Shown: in pieces, positions 48,112-59,207 of the stretch
Position numbering within the stretch: the stretch's first letter is position 1
Layout of the letters: every line of letters starts with the position of its first letter
Assembly (NCBI RefSeq): GCF_014041935.1
Contig: NZ_CP059491.1
Location: 3,968,001 to 4,032,000 of the forward strand
Length of the DNA stretch: 64,000 nt
From: Gordonia jinghuaiqii
Lineage (GTDB): Bacteria; Actinomycetota; Actinomycetes; Mycobacteriales; Mycobacteriaceae
Reading direction: 5' to 3'
Made by a program: the position numbers and the translations under genes
Notes under the pieces: generated by a model
What the model was told of the DNA's origin: nothing
Databases searched by the model: none
Seen by the model: only the letters and a program-made list of their open reading frames with translations

Positions 48112-48134
48112 GGTAGATCTCGTTGGGAGAGGGC

Positions 48135-48428
48135 TTACTTGGCCTTCTCCAGCACCTCGACGAGACGCCAGTGCTTGGTCGCCGACAGCGGGCGGGTCTC
48201 CATGATCCGCACGCGGTCACCGACGCCGGCATCGCCGTTTTCGTCGTGGGCCTTGACCTTGCTCGTGGTCCGGATGATCTTGCCGTAGAGCTTGTGGCTC
48301 TTGCGATCTTCCAGCTCGACCACGATGGTCTTTTCCATCTTGTCGCTCACCACGTAGCCGATGCGCTCCTTGCGGCGTGCGCGCACCTCGGCGGTCTGGG
48401 TTTCGGTCACCTTCTGGTCCTCACTCAT
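48135..48428 (-). CDS. rpsQ: 30S ribosomal protein S17
   Basis: A 97-residue protein with the S17 core [20 protein letters not shown] and the late [13 protein letters not shown] motif ([15 protein letters not shown]). It binds 16S rRNA in the small subunit. Its start overlaps the rpmC stop (ATGA). Last gene of the operon before the hairpin terminator. Confidence 0.97.
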   Translation of the reverse strand: MSEDQKVTETQTAEVRARRKERIGYVVSDKMEKTIVVELEDRKSHKLYGKIIRTTSKVKAHDENGDAGVGDRVRIMETRPLSATKHWRLVEVLEKAK

Positions 48429-48658
48429 GCGTCATCACCTTCCGGTCCCGACGCCAGGCCCAGCTCGCGCTCGCGCATCACGGTGTAGATACGTGCGATC
48501 TCGCGACGCACGGTCCGCAGGCGACGGTTGTTGTCGAGCTGGCCGGTGGCCATCTGGAACCGAAGGTTGAACAGTTCTTCCTTCGACTCTTTCAGGCGAT
48601 CGACCAGATCGGCGTCATTGAGCTCACGCAGCTCGTTCGCAGCAACTCCGAGTGCCAT
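48425..48658 (-). CDS. rpmC: 50S ribosomal protein L29
   Basis: A 77-residue L29 with the hallmark [20 protein letters not shown] and [10 protein letters not shown]. It sits near the peptide exit tunnel. Both its ends overlap neighbours by ATGA-type junctions, so the rplP-rpmC-rpsQ block is translationally coupled. Confidence 0.97.
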   Translation of the reverse strand: MALGVAANELRELNDADLVDRLKESKEELFNLRFQMATGQLDNNRRLRTVRREIARIYTVMRERELGLASGPEGDDA

Positions 48659-49074
48659 CAGAACTGCTCCTCTCTGGTCACGATCCTGGTCTTGATGGGG
48701 AGCTTGTGCTGCGCGCGACGCAGGGCCTCGCGAGCGATCTCCTCATTCGGGTAGGTCATCTCGAACAGCACGCGACCCGGCTTGACCGGGGCGACCCACC
48801 ATTCGGGCGAACCCTTACCCGAACCCATGCGGGTCTCGGCCGGCTTCTTGGTGAGGGGGCGGTCCGGGAAGATGTTGATCCAGACCTTGCCGCCACGCTT
48901 GATGTGCCGGTTGATGGCGATACGAGCGGACTCGATCTGCCGGTTGGTGATGTACGCGCCTTCCAGAGCCTGGATGCCGTAATCGCCGAACGTCACCTTG
49001 GTGCCGCCCTTGGCCTGGCCCTTGAGGCTGGGATGGTGCTGCTTGCGGTGCTTGACCCGACGGGGGATCAACAT
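48658..49074 (-). CDS. rplP: 50S ribosomal protein L16
   Basis: A 138-residue L16, starting [14 protein letters not shown] and containing the [14 protein letters not shown] block that is diagnostic of the family. It binds 23S rRNA near the A site. It lies 3 bp after rpsC, in the standard S10 operon order. Confidence 0.98.
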   Translation of the reverse strand: MLIPRRVKHRKQHHPSLKGQAKGGTKVTFGDYGIQALEGAYITNRQIESARIAINRHIKRGGKVWINIFPDRPLTKKPAETRMGSGKGSPEWWVAPVKPGRVLFEMTYPNEEIAREALRRAQHKLPIKTRIVTREEQF

Positions 49075-49077
49075 GGC

Positions 49078-50296
<1,219 letters not shown>

Positions 50297-50297
<1 letters not shown>

Positions 50298-50578
50298 TAA
50301 CGGCGCTTCGCTTTCCGGTCATCCTTGATGTGACCCTTGAAGGTGCGGGTGGGGGCGAACTCGCCCAGCTTGTGCCCGACCATCGAGTCCGAGATGAACA
50401 CCGGCACATGCTTGCGTCCGTCATGGACGGCAAAGGTGTGACCGATGAAGTCGGGAATGATGGTCGAACGACGGGACCAGGTCTTGATGACCTGCTTGGT
50501 GCCCTTCTCGTTCTGGACGTCCACCTTCTTCAGGAGGTGGTCGTCGACGAACGGGCCCTTCTTGAGGCTGCGTGGCAT
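50297..50578 (-). CDS. rpsS: 30S ribosomal protein S19
   Basis: A 93-residue S19, starting [18 protein letters not shown] and carrying [18 protein letters not shown]. It contacts the A-site side of the 30S head. It lies 17 bp after rplB. Confidence 0.98.
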
Positions 50579-50595
50579 TCTCTTACCTCCTCCTG

Positions 50596-51432
<837 letters not shown>

Positions 51433-51463
51433 GAGTCTCTAGTCCTTCTCGCCGAAGTCCCGG

Positions 51464-51769
51464 TCAGCTGACCGAGCCTCCGAAGATCTCGATGGGCTTG
51501 CTGTCTGCGGTCAGCGACACGATGGCTCGCTTGGTGGACTTGCGCTGGCCGTAGCCGGAGCGGGTCCGCTTGCGCTTGCCCTGTCGGTTCGCGGTGTTGA
51601 CGCTGGCAACACTCACACCGAAGATCTTCTCGATCGCGATCTTGATCTCGGTCTTGTTCGACTCCGGGTGCACCAGGAAGGTGTACACGTTGTCTTCCAT
51701 GAGTCCGTAGGACTTCTCCGAGATCACGGGCGCCAGGATGATGTCGCGCGGATCGGCAACGGTCGTCAT
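51464..51769 (-). CDS. rplW: 50S ribosomal protein L23
   Basis: A 101-residue L23 with [18 protein letters not shown] and the long loop rich in Arg/Lys. The start was taken at ATG 51769, one base after the rplD stop. An upstream extension to 51811 would run back into rplD and lacks family similarity. Confidence 0.97.
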   Translation of the reverse strand: MTTVADPRDIILAPVISEKSYGLMEDNVYTFLVHPESNKTEIKIAIEKIFGVSVASVNTANRQGKRKRTRSGYGQRKSTKRAIVSLTADSKPIEIFGGSVS

Positions 51770-51770
51770 G

Positions 51771-52472
51771 TCAGGCCTCCTCTGCTGTCTTCTCGACGGC
51801 AGCCTTGGCATCCGCCGTGTTCTGCTCGATGAAGGCGTTGAGCGTCTCCACGCTGAACACCACCTCGTCCGAATCCAGGACGTCGTAGGTGTTGAGCTGA
51901 TCCGGCGAGATCGGCAGCACGTTCTGCAGGTTCGCCACGCTCGACCAGCCGGTCAGATCCTCGCGGCCGAGAACGACCAGGAACTTGCGGCGATCGGAGA
52001 GGCTCTCCAGGAACTGCCGTGCCATCTTGGTCGAGGGGACCTGCCCCGAGACCAGTTCGGTGATCACGTGGATGCGCTCGTTGCGAGCGCGATCGCTCAG
52101 CGCACCGCGCAGGGCGGCCGCCTTCATCTTCTTGGGGGTGCGCTGGCTGTAGTCGCGCGGCTTCGGGCCGTGGACGATGCCGCCGCCGGCGAACTGCGGT
52201 GCACGGGTCGAACCCTGGCGAGCGCGGCCGGTGCCCTTCTGGCGGTACGGCTTGGCGCCGCCGCCGCGGACCTCGGCGCGGGTCTTGGTCGAGTGTGTGC
52301 CCTGGCGTGCCGCGGCCTGCTGGGCCACAACGACCTGGTGCATCAGCGCAATGTTGGCCGGGGCGTCGAAGAGCGCGGCGGGCAGGTCAACGGTTCCGTT
52401 GGTCTTGCCGTCGGCGGTCTTGACGTCCAGCGTCAACTTGGTTGCCGAATCCTTTGTCACGTCGGTGCTCAC
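51771..52472 (-). CDS. rplD: 50S ribosomal protein L4
   Basis: A 233-residue L4 with the conserved loop [20 protein letters not shown] and the following [15 protein letters not shown]. Start GTG overlaps the rplC stop (GTGA). In some bacteria L4 represses its own operon; no such leader site was recognised here. Confidence 0.98.
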   Translation of the reverse strand: MSTDVTKDSATKLTLDVKTADGKTNGTVDLPAALFDAPANIALMHQVVVAQQAAARQGTHSTKTRAEVRGGGAKPYRQKGTGRARQGSTRAPQFAGGGIVHGPKPRDYSQRTPKKMKAAALRGALSDRARNERIHVITELVSGQVPSTKMARQFLESLSDRRKFLVVLGREDLTGWSSVANLQNVLPISPDQLNTYDVLDSDEVVFSVETLNAFIEQNTADAKAAVEKTAEEA

Positions 52473-53125
52473 TTCGCACCACCCTTCACTGCGTCGCGGA
52501 CCATCACGATGCCGCCCTTGCGACCCGGGATCGCTCCCTTGATCAGCAGCAGGCCGGCCTCGGCGTCCACCTTGTGGACGGTGAGGTTCTGCGTGGTCAC
52601 CTTGTCGTTACCCATACGGCCTGCCATGCGCATGCCCTTGAACACGCGACCCGGGGTGGCACAGCCACCGATCGAGCCCGGAGCGCGGTGCACGCGGTGC
52701 ACGCCGTGGCTGGCGCCCAGGCCGGCGAAGCCGTGACGCTTCATGACGCCGGCGAAGCCCTTGCCCTTGGAGGTGCCCGTGACGTCGACCAGTGCGCCGT
52801 CGGCGAAGATCTCGGCGGTCAGTTCCTGACCGACCTCGAAGGCGTCGACGTCGTTGACGCGGATCTCGGCCAGGTGGCGGCGCGGGGTGACCCCGGCCTT
52901 GCTGTACTGACCGGCGACCGGCTTGGTCACCTTGCGGGGGTCGATGGCGCCGTAGGCGAGCTGGACGGCGGTGTAGCCGTCACGGTCCGCGGTACGGAGC
53001 TGGGTGATCACATTCGGGCCGGCCTGGATGACAGTGACCGGGACGACGCGGTTGTTCTCGTCGAATACCTGGGTCATGCCGAGCTTGGTGCCCAGGATGC
53101 CTGTGGTTGAACTCTGGTTGCTCAT
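52469..53125 (-). CDS. rplC: 50S ribosomal protein L3
   Basis: A 218-residue L3, with [17 protein letters not shown] at the start and the diagnostic [17 protein letters not shown] loop. It binds near the peptidyl-transferase centre. Confidence 0.99.
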   Translation of the reverse strand: MSNQSSTTGILGTKLGMTQVFDENNRVVPVTVIQAGPNVITQLRTADRDGYTAVQLAYGAIDPRKVTKPVAGQYSKAGVTPRRHLAEIRVNDVDAFEVGQELTAEIFADGALVDVTGTSKGKGFAGVMKRHGFAGLGASHGVHRVHRAPGSIGGCATPGRVFKGMRMAGRMGNDKVTTQNLTVHKVDAEAGLLLIKGAIPGRKGGIVMVRDAVKGGAK

Positions 53126-53143
53126 TTTTATCTCGCCCCCGTC

Positions 53144-53449
53144 CTACTGGATGTTGACGTCGACGCTGGCCGGCAGGTCGATGCGCATGAGCGCGTCGAC
53201 CGTCTTCGGTGTCGGGTCGAGGATGTCGATGAGTCGCTTGTGTGTACGCATCTCGAAGTGTTCGCGGCTGTCCTTGTACTTATGCGGCGAACGGATGACG
53301 CAGTACACGTTCTTCTCGGTGGGCAACGGCACCGGGCCAACGACTCGTGCACCCGTACGGGTCACGGTTTCCACGATCTTGCGCGCCGAAGCGTCGATCG
53401 CCTCGTGGTCGTAGGCCTTGAGCCTGATGCGGATCTTTTGTCCCGCCAC
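53144..53449 (-). CDS. rpsJ: 30S ribosomal protein S10
   Basis: A 101-residue S10, with [17 protein letters not shown] and [19 protein letters not shown]. The start is GTG behind GGAAGAGGA. First gene of the operon; S10 (NusE) also takes part in transcription antitermination. Confidence 0.99.
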   Translation of the reverse strand: MAGQKIRIRLKAYDHEAIDASARKIVETVTRTGARVVGPVPLPTEKNVYCVIRSPHKYKDSREHFEMRTHKRLIDILDPTPKTVDALMRIDLPASVDVNIQ

Positions 53450-53964
53450 GCTGTGTCCTCTTCCGTCAGTTGTTCTCGACAGACAAACACCGCGTGATCA
53501 GAACCGACCTCGCCGGCTGAGCACATGACCACCGTGTGTATTCCGGCAATCGACGCTGTTCATCTGTCTTTGTACGTTGACTCGTAGCTGGTACGAGCCG
53601 GTTTGCTCCGGCACCCGCGGTCGGGCGTGTCGTGACCGTGAACCGAACCCGGAGCACGCGTTACACGCCCATTCCCCGTAAACCGGGCCTGGGAGTCATT
53701 CACCTGATCACGACCGCTCGGCTGGCACGTGGCACAACCTGCGTCCGCCGGTCAAGGCAACCCGAACAGTATGCATCAGGTCGGGAGCACGATCAAATCC
53801 GCCTCGATGCCCACCGCGGACCGCACTCCCGGTACCCGGGCCCACCGGCCACCCAGGGACACCGTTGCACCCGATTCGCGTGCGGACCTGCCCAGGCGTG
53901 GCGCATGTGCGCGTGGGGTCGCTGCGACGGGAAGCATCAACTGACTCGCCGGTAAGATAGCGCC
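53450..53964. promoter_or_regulatory. Divergent region between the S10 operon and the DUF4442 gene
   Basis: About 515 bp with no supported gene. It should hold the S10 operon promoter and leader on the minus strand. On the plus side TAAGAT at 53953-53958 lies six bases before the DUF4442 ATG. Confidence 0.6.
53953..53958 (+). promoter_or_regulatory. -10 element for a probably leaderless transcript
   Basis: TAAGAT ends six bases before ATG 53965, so transcription would start at or next to the start codon. No ribosome site precedes the ATG, which fits a leaderless mRNA. Confidence 0.5.
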
Positions 53965-54441
53965 ATGTCTGCCACCAGCCCCACCTACGCCCTGCGTAAG
54001 AAGCTTCCCGCCAATGCACTCGGCAACGTCCTGTTCTCCCTGGGCATGGTCGCGAAGGTCCCCTATTTCGGTACGGTCCTGCCCGTCGTGCAGGAGATGG
54101 AACCGGGGTACTGCAAGGTCACCGCACCCAACTGGTTCGGCGTGCACAACCACATCGGCACCTTCCACGCGATCGCCGCCTGCAACCTCGCCGAGGCCGC
54201 GATGGGCATGTTGATGGAGGCCACCACCCCGACCTCTCATCGCTGGATTCCCAAGGCGATGCAGACGAGCTACCTGACCAAGGCCACGACCCGCCTGACG
54301 GCCGAGGCCCGGCTCGCCGAGCCGATCGACTTCGAGACGGTCACCGCCGGCACAGACGTCACGGTGTCGGTGCGCATCGTCGACGCCAAGGGTGTGGAGG
54401 TGGTGCACTGCGACATCACCACCTGGGTCACGCCGAAATAG
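53965..54441 (+). CDS. DUF4442 hotdog-fold protein (thioesterase-like)
   Basis: A 158-residue protein of the DUF4442 family, related in fold to acyl-CoA thioesterases. The region VHNHIGTFHAIAACNLAEAA corresponds to the hotdog helix that usually carries the active site. Substrate unknown. It is a single gene between the S10 operon and the amidotransferase operon. Confidence 0.85.
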   Translation: MSATSPTYALRKKLPANALGNVLFSLGMVAKVPYFGTVLPVVQEMEPGYCKVTAPNWFGVHNHIGTFHAIAACNLAEAAMGMLMEATTPTSHRWIPKAMQTSYLTKATTRLTAEARLAEPIDFETVTAGTDVTVSVRIVDAKGVEVVHCDITTWVTPK

Positions 54442-54684
54442 CCTGGCCGCCCGGACCCGAACGGGCATGATTCGCCGTGCCACCCGGAGCCGTTGCTCCT
54501 AGGGTGGAGAGATGTCTCCGCCCGGCTCTGCGCCCCCGCCCGGGCGGGCGTGCGCGCGACCGGCGTGAGGTCGGCGGCGCGGGCACACACCCGGCGGTGC
54601 GGCAGTATCGACAGGGCCGGGTCGCTTCCGGCGCCGCCGAGAAACAACGCCCACGCCACAATCGAGCAGGAGGACTCCAACCCC

Positions 54685-56484
54685 ATGTGCGGAATCTGCG
54701 GCGAGATCCGGTTCGACGGCACGGCACCGGACGTCTCGGCCGTCGACGCGATGACCTGCGAGATGACCCGACGCGGCCCCGACGGTTCCGGAGTGTTCGC
54801 GAAAGGGTCTGTCGCACTGGGCCACCGCCGCCTGAAGATCATCGACCTGACCGAAAAGGGCAGCCAGCCCATGATCGACCCCACACTGGGTCTCGCCATG
54901 GTCTTCAACGGATGCATCTACAACCACCACGAGTTGCGCGCGGAGCTCGAGGGCAAGGGCTACACGTTCTTCTCCCACGCCGACAGCGAAGTGATCCTCA
55001 AGGCCTTCCACGCCTGGGGCGCTGACTGTGTGGACCGTTTCATCGGCATGTTCGCGTTCGCGATCACCGACACCGACACCGGTGTCGTCACCCTGGGCCG
55101 CGACCGGCTCGGCATCAAACCGCTATATCTCGCCGACACCCCGGGACGGCTCCGCTTCGCCTCGTCGGTGCAGGCCCTGCTGCGCGCCGGCGACATCGAC
55201 ACCTCGATCGATCGCGTTGCGCTGCACCACTATTTCAGCTTTCACGCCGTGGTGCCCGCCCCGCACACCATCTACAACGGCATCCGCAAGCTGCCGCCCG
55301 CGACGGTCATGACCATCACTCCCGAGGGCCGGCGCAGCGAGCGGAAGTACTGGGCGCCCGCCTTCGAGCCGCACCCCGAACGTGCGGACTGGGATGAGCA
55401 GCGGTGGCAGTCCGAGCTCATCGACTCGCTGCGGACATCTGTGCGGCGTCGCATGGTGGCCGACGTCCCGGTCGGCGTCCTGCTCTCCGGCGGGGTCGAC
55501 TCCTCACTCGTGGTCGCGCTGCTCGCCGAACAGGGACAGACCGACCTCGCCACCTTCAGCATCGGGTTCGATTCTGCCGCAGGCGAATCGGGGGACGAGT
55601 ACGCCTACTCCGATCTGATCGCCGACACCTTCGCCACCGATCACCACAAGATCCACATCGGCACCGACCGCCTCCTGCCCGCCATCCCCGACACCGTCGC
55701 GGCCATGGGCGAACCGATGGTCAGCCACGATTGCGTGGCGTTCTATCTGCTGTCCCAGGAGGTCAGCAAGTCCATCAAGGTGGTCCAGTCCGGGCAGGGC
55801 GCCGATGAGATCCTCGGCGGTTACAGCTGGTACCCGCCCCTGCAGCACGTGGCCCGCGAGAACACCACCCGCGCCTACGCGAACGAGTTCTTCGACCGCG
55901 ACGACGCCGACGTGCGCGGCATCCTGGCCGACGAGTATCTCTGCGAGGCCGGCTACGATCCCAGCTTCGAATTCGCCCGCGCCCACCAGTCCGCGCCCGG
56001 CGCACACACCGCTGTCGACGCGGCACTGCGCCTCGACACCACGGTCATGCTCGTCGACGACCCGGTCAAACGCGTCGACACCATGACCATGGCCTGGGGT
56101 CTGGAGGCGCGTGTCCCGTTCCTCGACCACGAGTTCGTCGAACTGGCCGCCACGTGCCCGCCCGATCTGAAACTGGCCCACGGCGGCAAGGGGGTGCTCA
56201 AGGAGGCGAGCCGGAGCCTGCTGCCCTCGGCGGTGATCGACCGGACGAAGGGTTACTTCCCCGTCCCCGGTATCCGCCACCTGACGGGCGGGGTCCTCGA
56301 CCTCGTCTCCGACACGCTGCGCTCGCAGGCGGCCATCGACCGCGGCCTGTACCGCCACGAGGCGCTCGACAGACTCTTCGCCGACCCCAACGGTGTTCGC
56401 ACGAGGCTCGACGGCAACGAGCTGTGGCAGGTCGCACTCCTCGAGATGTGGCTTCAGACAATGGAAAGCAACGCCCGACGGTGA
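54685..56484 (+). CDS. asnO: N-acetylglutaminylglutamine-type amidotransferase (asparagine synthase family)
   Basis: A 599-residue class II amidotransferase. The start was fixed by the MCGICGEI opening, where Cys2 becomes the N-terminal nucleophile, and by AGGAGG-like bases just upstream. The glutaminase half has RRGPDGSG and NGCIYNHHEL. The synthetase half has the ATP-pyrophosphatase loop SGGVDSS from residue 268. Features such as SQEVSKSIKVVQSGQGADE, YSWYPPL and KGYFPVPG point to the enzyme that amidates the dipeptide osmolyte N-acetylglutaminylglutamine rather than to AsnB. The usual partner, a GNAT/ATP-grasp synthetase, is not in this window. Ordinary asparagine synthetase is the main alternative. 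Confidence 0.82.
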   Translation: MCGICGEIRFDGTAPDVSAVDAMTCEMTRRGPDGSGVFAKGSVALGHRRLKIIDLTEKGSQPMIDPTLGLAMVFNGCIYNHHELRAELEGKGYTFFSHADSEVILKAFHAWGADCVDRFIGMFAFAITDTDTGVVTLGRDRLGIKPLYLADTPGRLRFASSVQALLRAGDIDTSIDRVALHHYFSFHAVVPAPHTIYNGIRKLPPATVMTITPEGRRSERKYWAPAFEPHPERADWDEQRWQSELIDSLRTSVRRRMVADVPVGVLLSGGVDSSLVVALLAEQGQTDLATFSIGFDSAAGESGDEYAYSDLIADTFATDHHKIHIGTDRLLPAIPDTVAAMGEPMVSHDCVAFYLLSQEVSKSIKVVQSGQGADEILGGYSWYPPLQHVARENTTRAYANEFFDRDDADVRGILADEYLCEAGYDPSFEFARAHQSAPGAHTAVDAALRLDTTVMLVDDPVKRVDTMTMAWGLEARVPFLDHEFVELAATCPPDLKLAHGGKGVLKEASRSLLPSAVIDRTKGYFPVPGIRHLTGGVLDLVSDTLRSQAAIDRGLYRHEALDRLFADPNGVRTRLDGNELWQVALLEMWLQTMESNARR

Positions 56485-58379
56485 CGACACTGAGATTCGA
56501 CGACCGCGGCTGGAAGACTTACGGCGCCTCGCTGTCGCCCGACGCCGGCGCATTCGCCTACATCGTCGACGACGGAACCGGTTATCCCCGCGCCGCCCAG
56601 CGCGCCCTCTCGCGCGACGGCGTCGGCGAACTGCGCTGGGTGAAGCTGCGGTCCACCGGACCTGTCCACAAGATCGTGCATTCCACCGACGGCCGCTGGC
56701 TGGCCGTCGAGATCGCGCCGAGCGGCGGTGAGCACCACCAGGTCTGGGTGGTGACCACCGATCCCGAGGACGACACCGCCCACCGCGTCGCGGCGACCCG
56801 CCCCGACGGCCGTTCCTTCGGAACCGTGGGGCTCGTGGGCTGGGACACCGACTGGGTGCTGATCACCGCGGTCGATCACGACGGCACCTCGCACGCCCTG
56901 CGCGTGCACCCGGGTACCGGAACCACCCAGATCCTCGACCTGCGCGTCGGCAGCGTTCTGATCGACTCGTGGAAGGGGGCGACGCTCGTGCGCGTCGGCC
57001 CGCGCGGCTACCACGACATGCTGCTGCTGCGGCGCCGCCCCGATTCGGACTCCGACGAGATCACGATGACCCCGCTGCTCCCGCAGGACCCCGGGGCGGT
57101 CACCGACCAGGGTTACGTCCTCGACCAGGGTTTCGACCACCCCTCGCTCGTGTTCGTGCCCGCCCCCGACGAACCCGCGCGCGACCTCGACAGCGTTCAG
57201 GCCCTGGTCCGCAGCGACTTCGACGCGAAGTTCCCCCGACTGCTCGGCGTCGAGGTCGGCAAGTACGGTGTGCGGTTCCGGGTGATGGCCCAGCGTGTCG
57301 ACATCGGGCTCGACGAGTTCGCCGTGAGTCACGACCAGTCGAGGGTCGCACTGCTGTGGAACATCCAGGGCCGCAGCCAGTTGCAGATCATGACCCTGCC
57401 CGATCAGACGCTGCACCCCCCGATCGACCTGCCCGGCGACGTCGCCGCCGACCTGTCCATCAGTGCGGCGGGGTCGGTGGTGACCCTCACCGTGTCGAGC
57501 CCGCAGCATTCCCCACTCGTGCATCTCGTCGACGTCGCCAACCGAGCGGTCTACCCGGTCCGCGACGACGTGGTGACCGGCGAGGGACCGTCGAGTCAGC
57601 TACGCGGAGAACTCGTGGAGTTCTCCGCGCGCGACGGTATGCCATTGTCGGGATTGCTGTTTCGTGCGGGGAACACTCCTGGCCCCACCCTGCTGTACTT
57701 CCACGGCGGACCCGAGGCGCAGACCCGGCCGGACTATCAGTTCCTGTTCGGTCCGCTCGTCGACGCCGGGATCACCGTGTTCGCACCCAACGTCCGCGGG
57801 TCGTCGGGATATGGCCGGCTGTTCGCCCACGCCGACGATCGTTACGGCCGCTATGCGGGCATCAACGATGCCGCGGACTGCGCCGAGTTCCTGTGCCGTC
57901 AGGGTATTGCGGACCCCGACGCGCTGTACTGCTCGGGCCGGTCCTACGGCGGCTATCTCACGCTCGCCTGTCTGACCTTCCACCCCGACGTCTTCGCGGC
58001 CGGGATCGCCATCTGCGGCATGAGCGATCTGGAGTCGTTCTTCCGCAACACCGAACCGTGGATCGCGGTGGCCGCCTACACCAAATACGGCCATCCCGAA
58101 TCGGACCGGGAGTTGCTCGCCGACCTGTCCCCCATCCACCGCATCGACGATGTCCGCGCACCGTTGCTCGTCGTGCACGGGGCGCACGACACCAACGTCC
58201 CGGTGAGCGAGTCACAACAGATCGTCGCCGAATTGCAGGCCCGCGGCGCGGTGGCCGAGATGCTGATGTTCGAGGACGAGGGACACGAGATCGTCAAGCG
58301 CGACAACCAGCATCGCCTCACCGAGGCCGTGGCCGAGTGGATCGCCCGATATCCCAAGCGTCCGGGCGCCCTCCGATGA
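56481..58379 (+). CDS. S9 family (prolyl oligopeptidase-type) peptidase
   Basis: A 632-residue protein with an N-terminal propeller-like region and a C-terminal alpha/beta-hydrolase domain. The catalytic Ser488 is in GRSYGGY, Asp570 in HGAHD and His602 in EGHEI. There is no signal peptide, so it should be cytoplasmic. Start GTG overlaps the amidotransferase stop (GTGA). Coupling to an osmolyte-dipeptide enzyme suggests it may hydrolyse that or a related short peptide, as the M42 peptidase does in proteobacterial versions of the system; this is an inference. Confidence 0.88.
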   Translation: MTTLRFDDRGWKTYGASLSPDAGAFAYIVDDGTGYPRAAQRALSRDGVGELRWVKLRSTGPVHKIVHSTDGRWLAVEIAPSGGEHHQVWVVTTDPEDDTAHRVAATRPDGRSFGTVGLVGWDTDWVLITAVDHDGTSHALRVHPGTGTTQILDLRVGSVLIDSWKGATLVRVGPRGYHDMLLLRRRPDSDSDEITMTPLLPQDPGAVTDQGYVLDQGFDHPSLVFVPAPDEPARDLDSVQALVRSDFDAKFPRLLGVEVGKYGVRFRVMAQRVDIGLDEFAVSHDQSRVALLWNIQGRSQLQIMTLPDQTLHPPIDLPGDVAADLSISAAGSVVTLTVSSPQHSPLVHLVDVANRAVYPVRDDVVTGEGPSSQLRGELVEFSARDGMPLSGLLFRAGNTPGPTLLYFHGGPEAQTRPDYQFLFGPLVDAGITVFAPNVRGSSGYGRLFAHADDRYGRYAGINDAADCAEFLCRQGIADPDALYCSGRSYGGYLTLACLTFHPDVFAAGIAICGMSDLESFFRNTEPWIAVAAYTKYGHPESDRELLADLSPIHRIDDVRAPLLVVHGAHDTNVPVSESQQIVAELQARGAVAEMLMFEDEGHEIVKRDNQHRLTEAVAEWIARYPKRPGALR

Positions 58380-59080
58380 GCCGGCGCATGACCGACCGTC
58401 TGCTCGACCAGCTCGGTGAGACGCGTTCGGGCAATGCGCGCGCCAATGTGCTCGAGGAACTGCGTCGGCTCATCCTGTCCGGCGGCGCACCCCCGGGCGC
58501 CCAGATCCCGCCCGCGGAGATCGCCGACGCGTTCGGTGTCAGTCCGATCCCGGTGCGTGAGGCGCTCAAGACGCTGGTCGGCGAGGGGCTCGTGGTGCAC
58601 CGCCCGGGCGTGGGCTATCGGGTCAGTCAACCCTCGACCGACGAGCTCCGCGAGATCTACTTCGTCCGTGGCACATTGGAGCAGGCCGCGCTCGCCCGGG
58701 CGGTGGACCTGATCGACGACGCGTCCCTGCAGACCGCGCGCGATCGCCACGCCGACCTGCTCGTCGCGGTGAAGTACAAAGACGGCAAGGCTTTTCACGA
58801 CACCTCCCGCGAGTTCCACCGGGCGTTGACCAGCCCGTGCGCCATGCCGCGTCTGCTCAACATGTTCGAGGCGACGTGGAATCTCACCGAACCGTTCCAG
58901 ATGATGCGCTCGGTGACCCCGGAGACCCAGCAGGCCCTCAACGACGACCACGCCGCGTTGCTCGAGGCATTCGCCGATCGCGACGCCGCGTCGGTCCTCG
59001 ACGTCGCTCACCGGCATCACCGACGTCTCGAGAGCGCGATCATCGAGACCGCGGACCTGCTCGACGTCCGCCACGACTGA
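58376..59080 (+). CDS. GntR family transcriptional regulator (FadR/FCD subgroup)
   Basis: A 234-residue regulator. The N-terminal winged helix has the GntR signature IPPAEIADAFGVSPIPVREALK, split here as PPAEIADAFGVS and PIPVREALKTL. The C-terminal all-helical FCD domain has metal-site type residues (Asp in DTSREFHRAL, His in DDHAAL, His in DVAHRHH). Its ATG overlaps the peptidase stop (ATGA). It may control its own operon or the permease that follows. Confidence 0.9.
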   Translation: MSRRMTDRLLDQLGETRSGNARANVLEELRRLILSGGAPPGAQIPPAEIADAFGVSPIPVREALKTLVGEGLVVHRPGVGYRVSQPSTDELREIYFVRGTLEQAALARAVDLIDDASLQTARDRHADLLVAVKYKDGKAFHDTSREFHRALTSPCAMPRLLNMFEATWNLTEPFQMMRSVTPETQQALNDDHAALLEAFADRDAASVLDVAHRHHRRLESAIIETADLLDVRHD

Positions 59081-59207
59081 GCCGACCCGCCGGAATATAT
59101 CCGCTGGTTCATCGTGGGGTAACAATCCGTTCCTACATTTCTCCCATCAGCGCTGTCGCACCAGACCATCGACCCCGACGCTGACACGGAAAAACCGGGA
59201 GCACACC

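Noticed and set aside
54685..56484. Ordinary asparagine synthetase AsnB
   Set aside because: The C-terminal motifs fit the acetylglutaminylglutamine amidotransferase better, though not beyond doubt.
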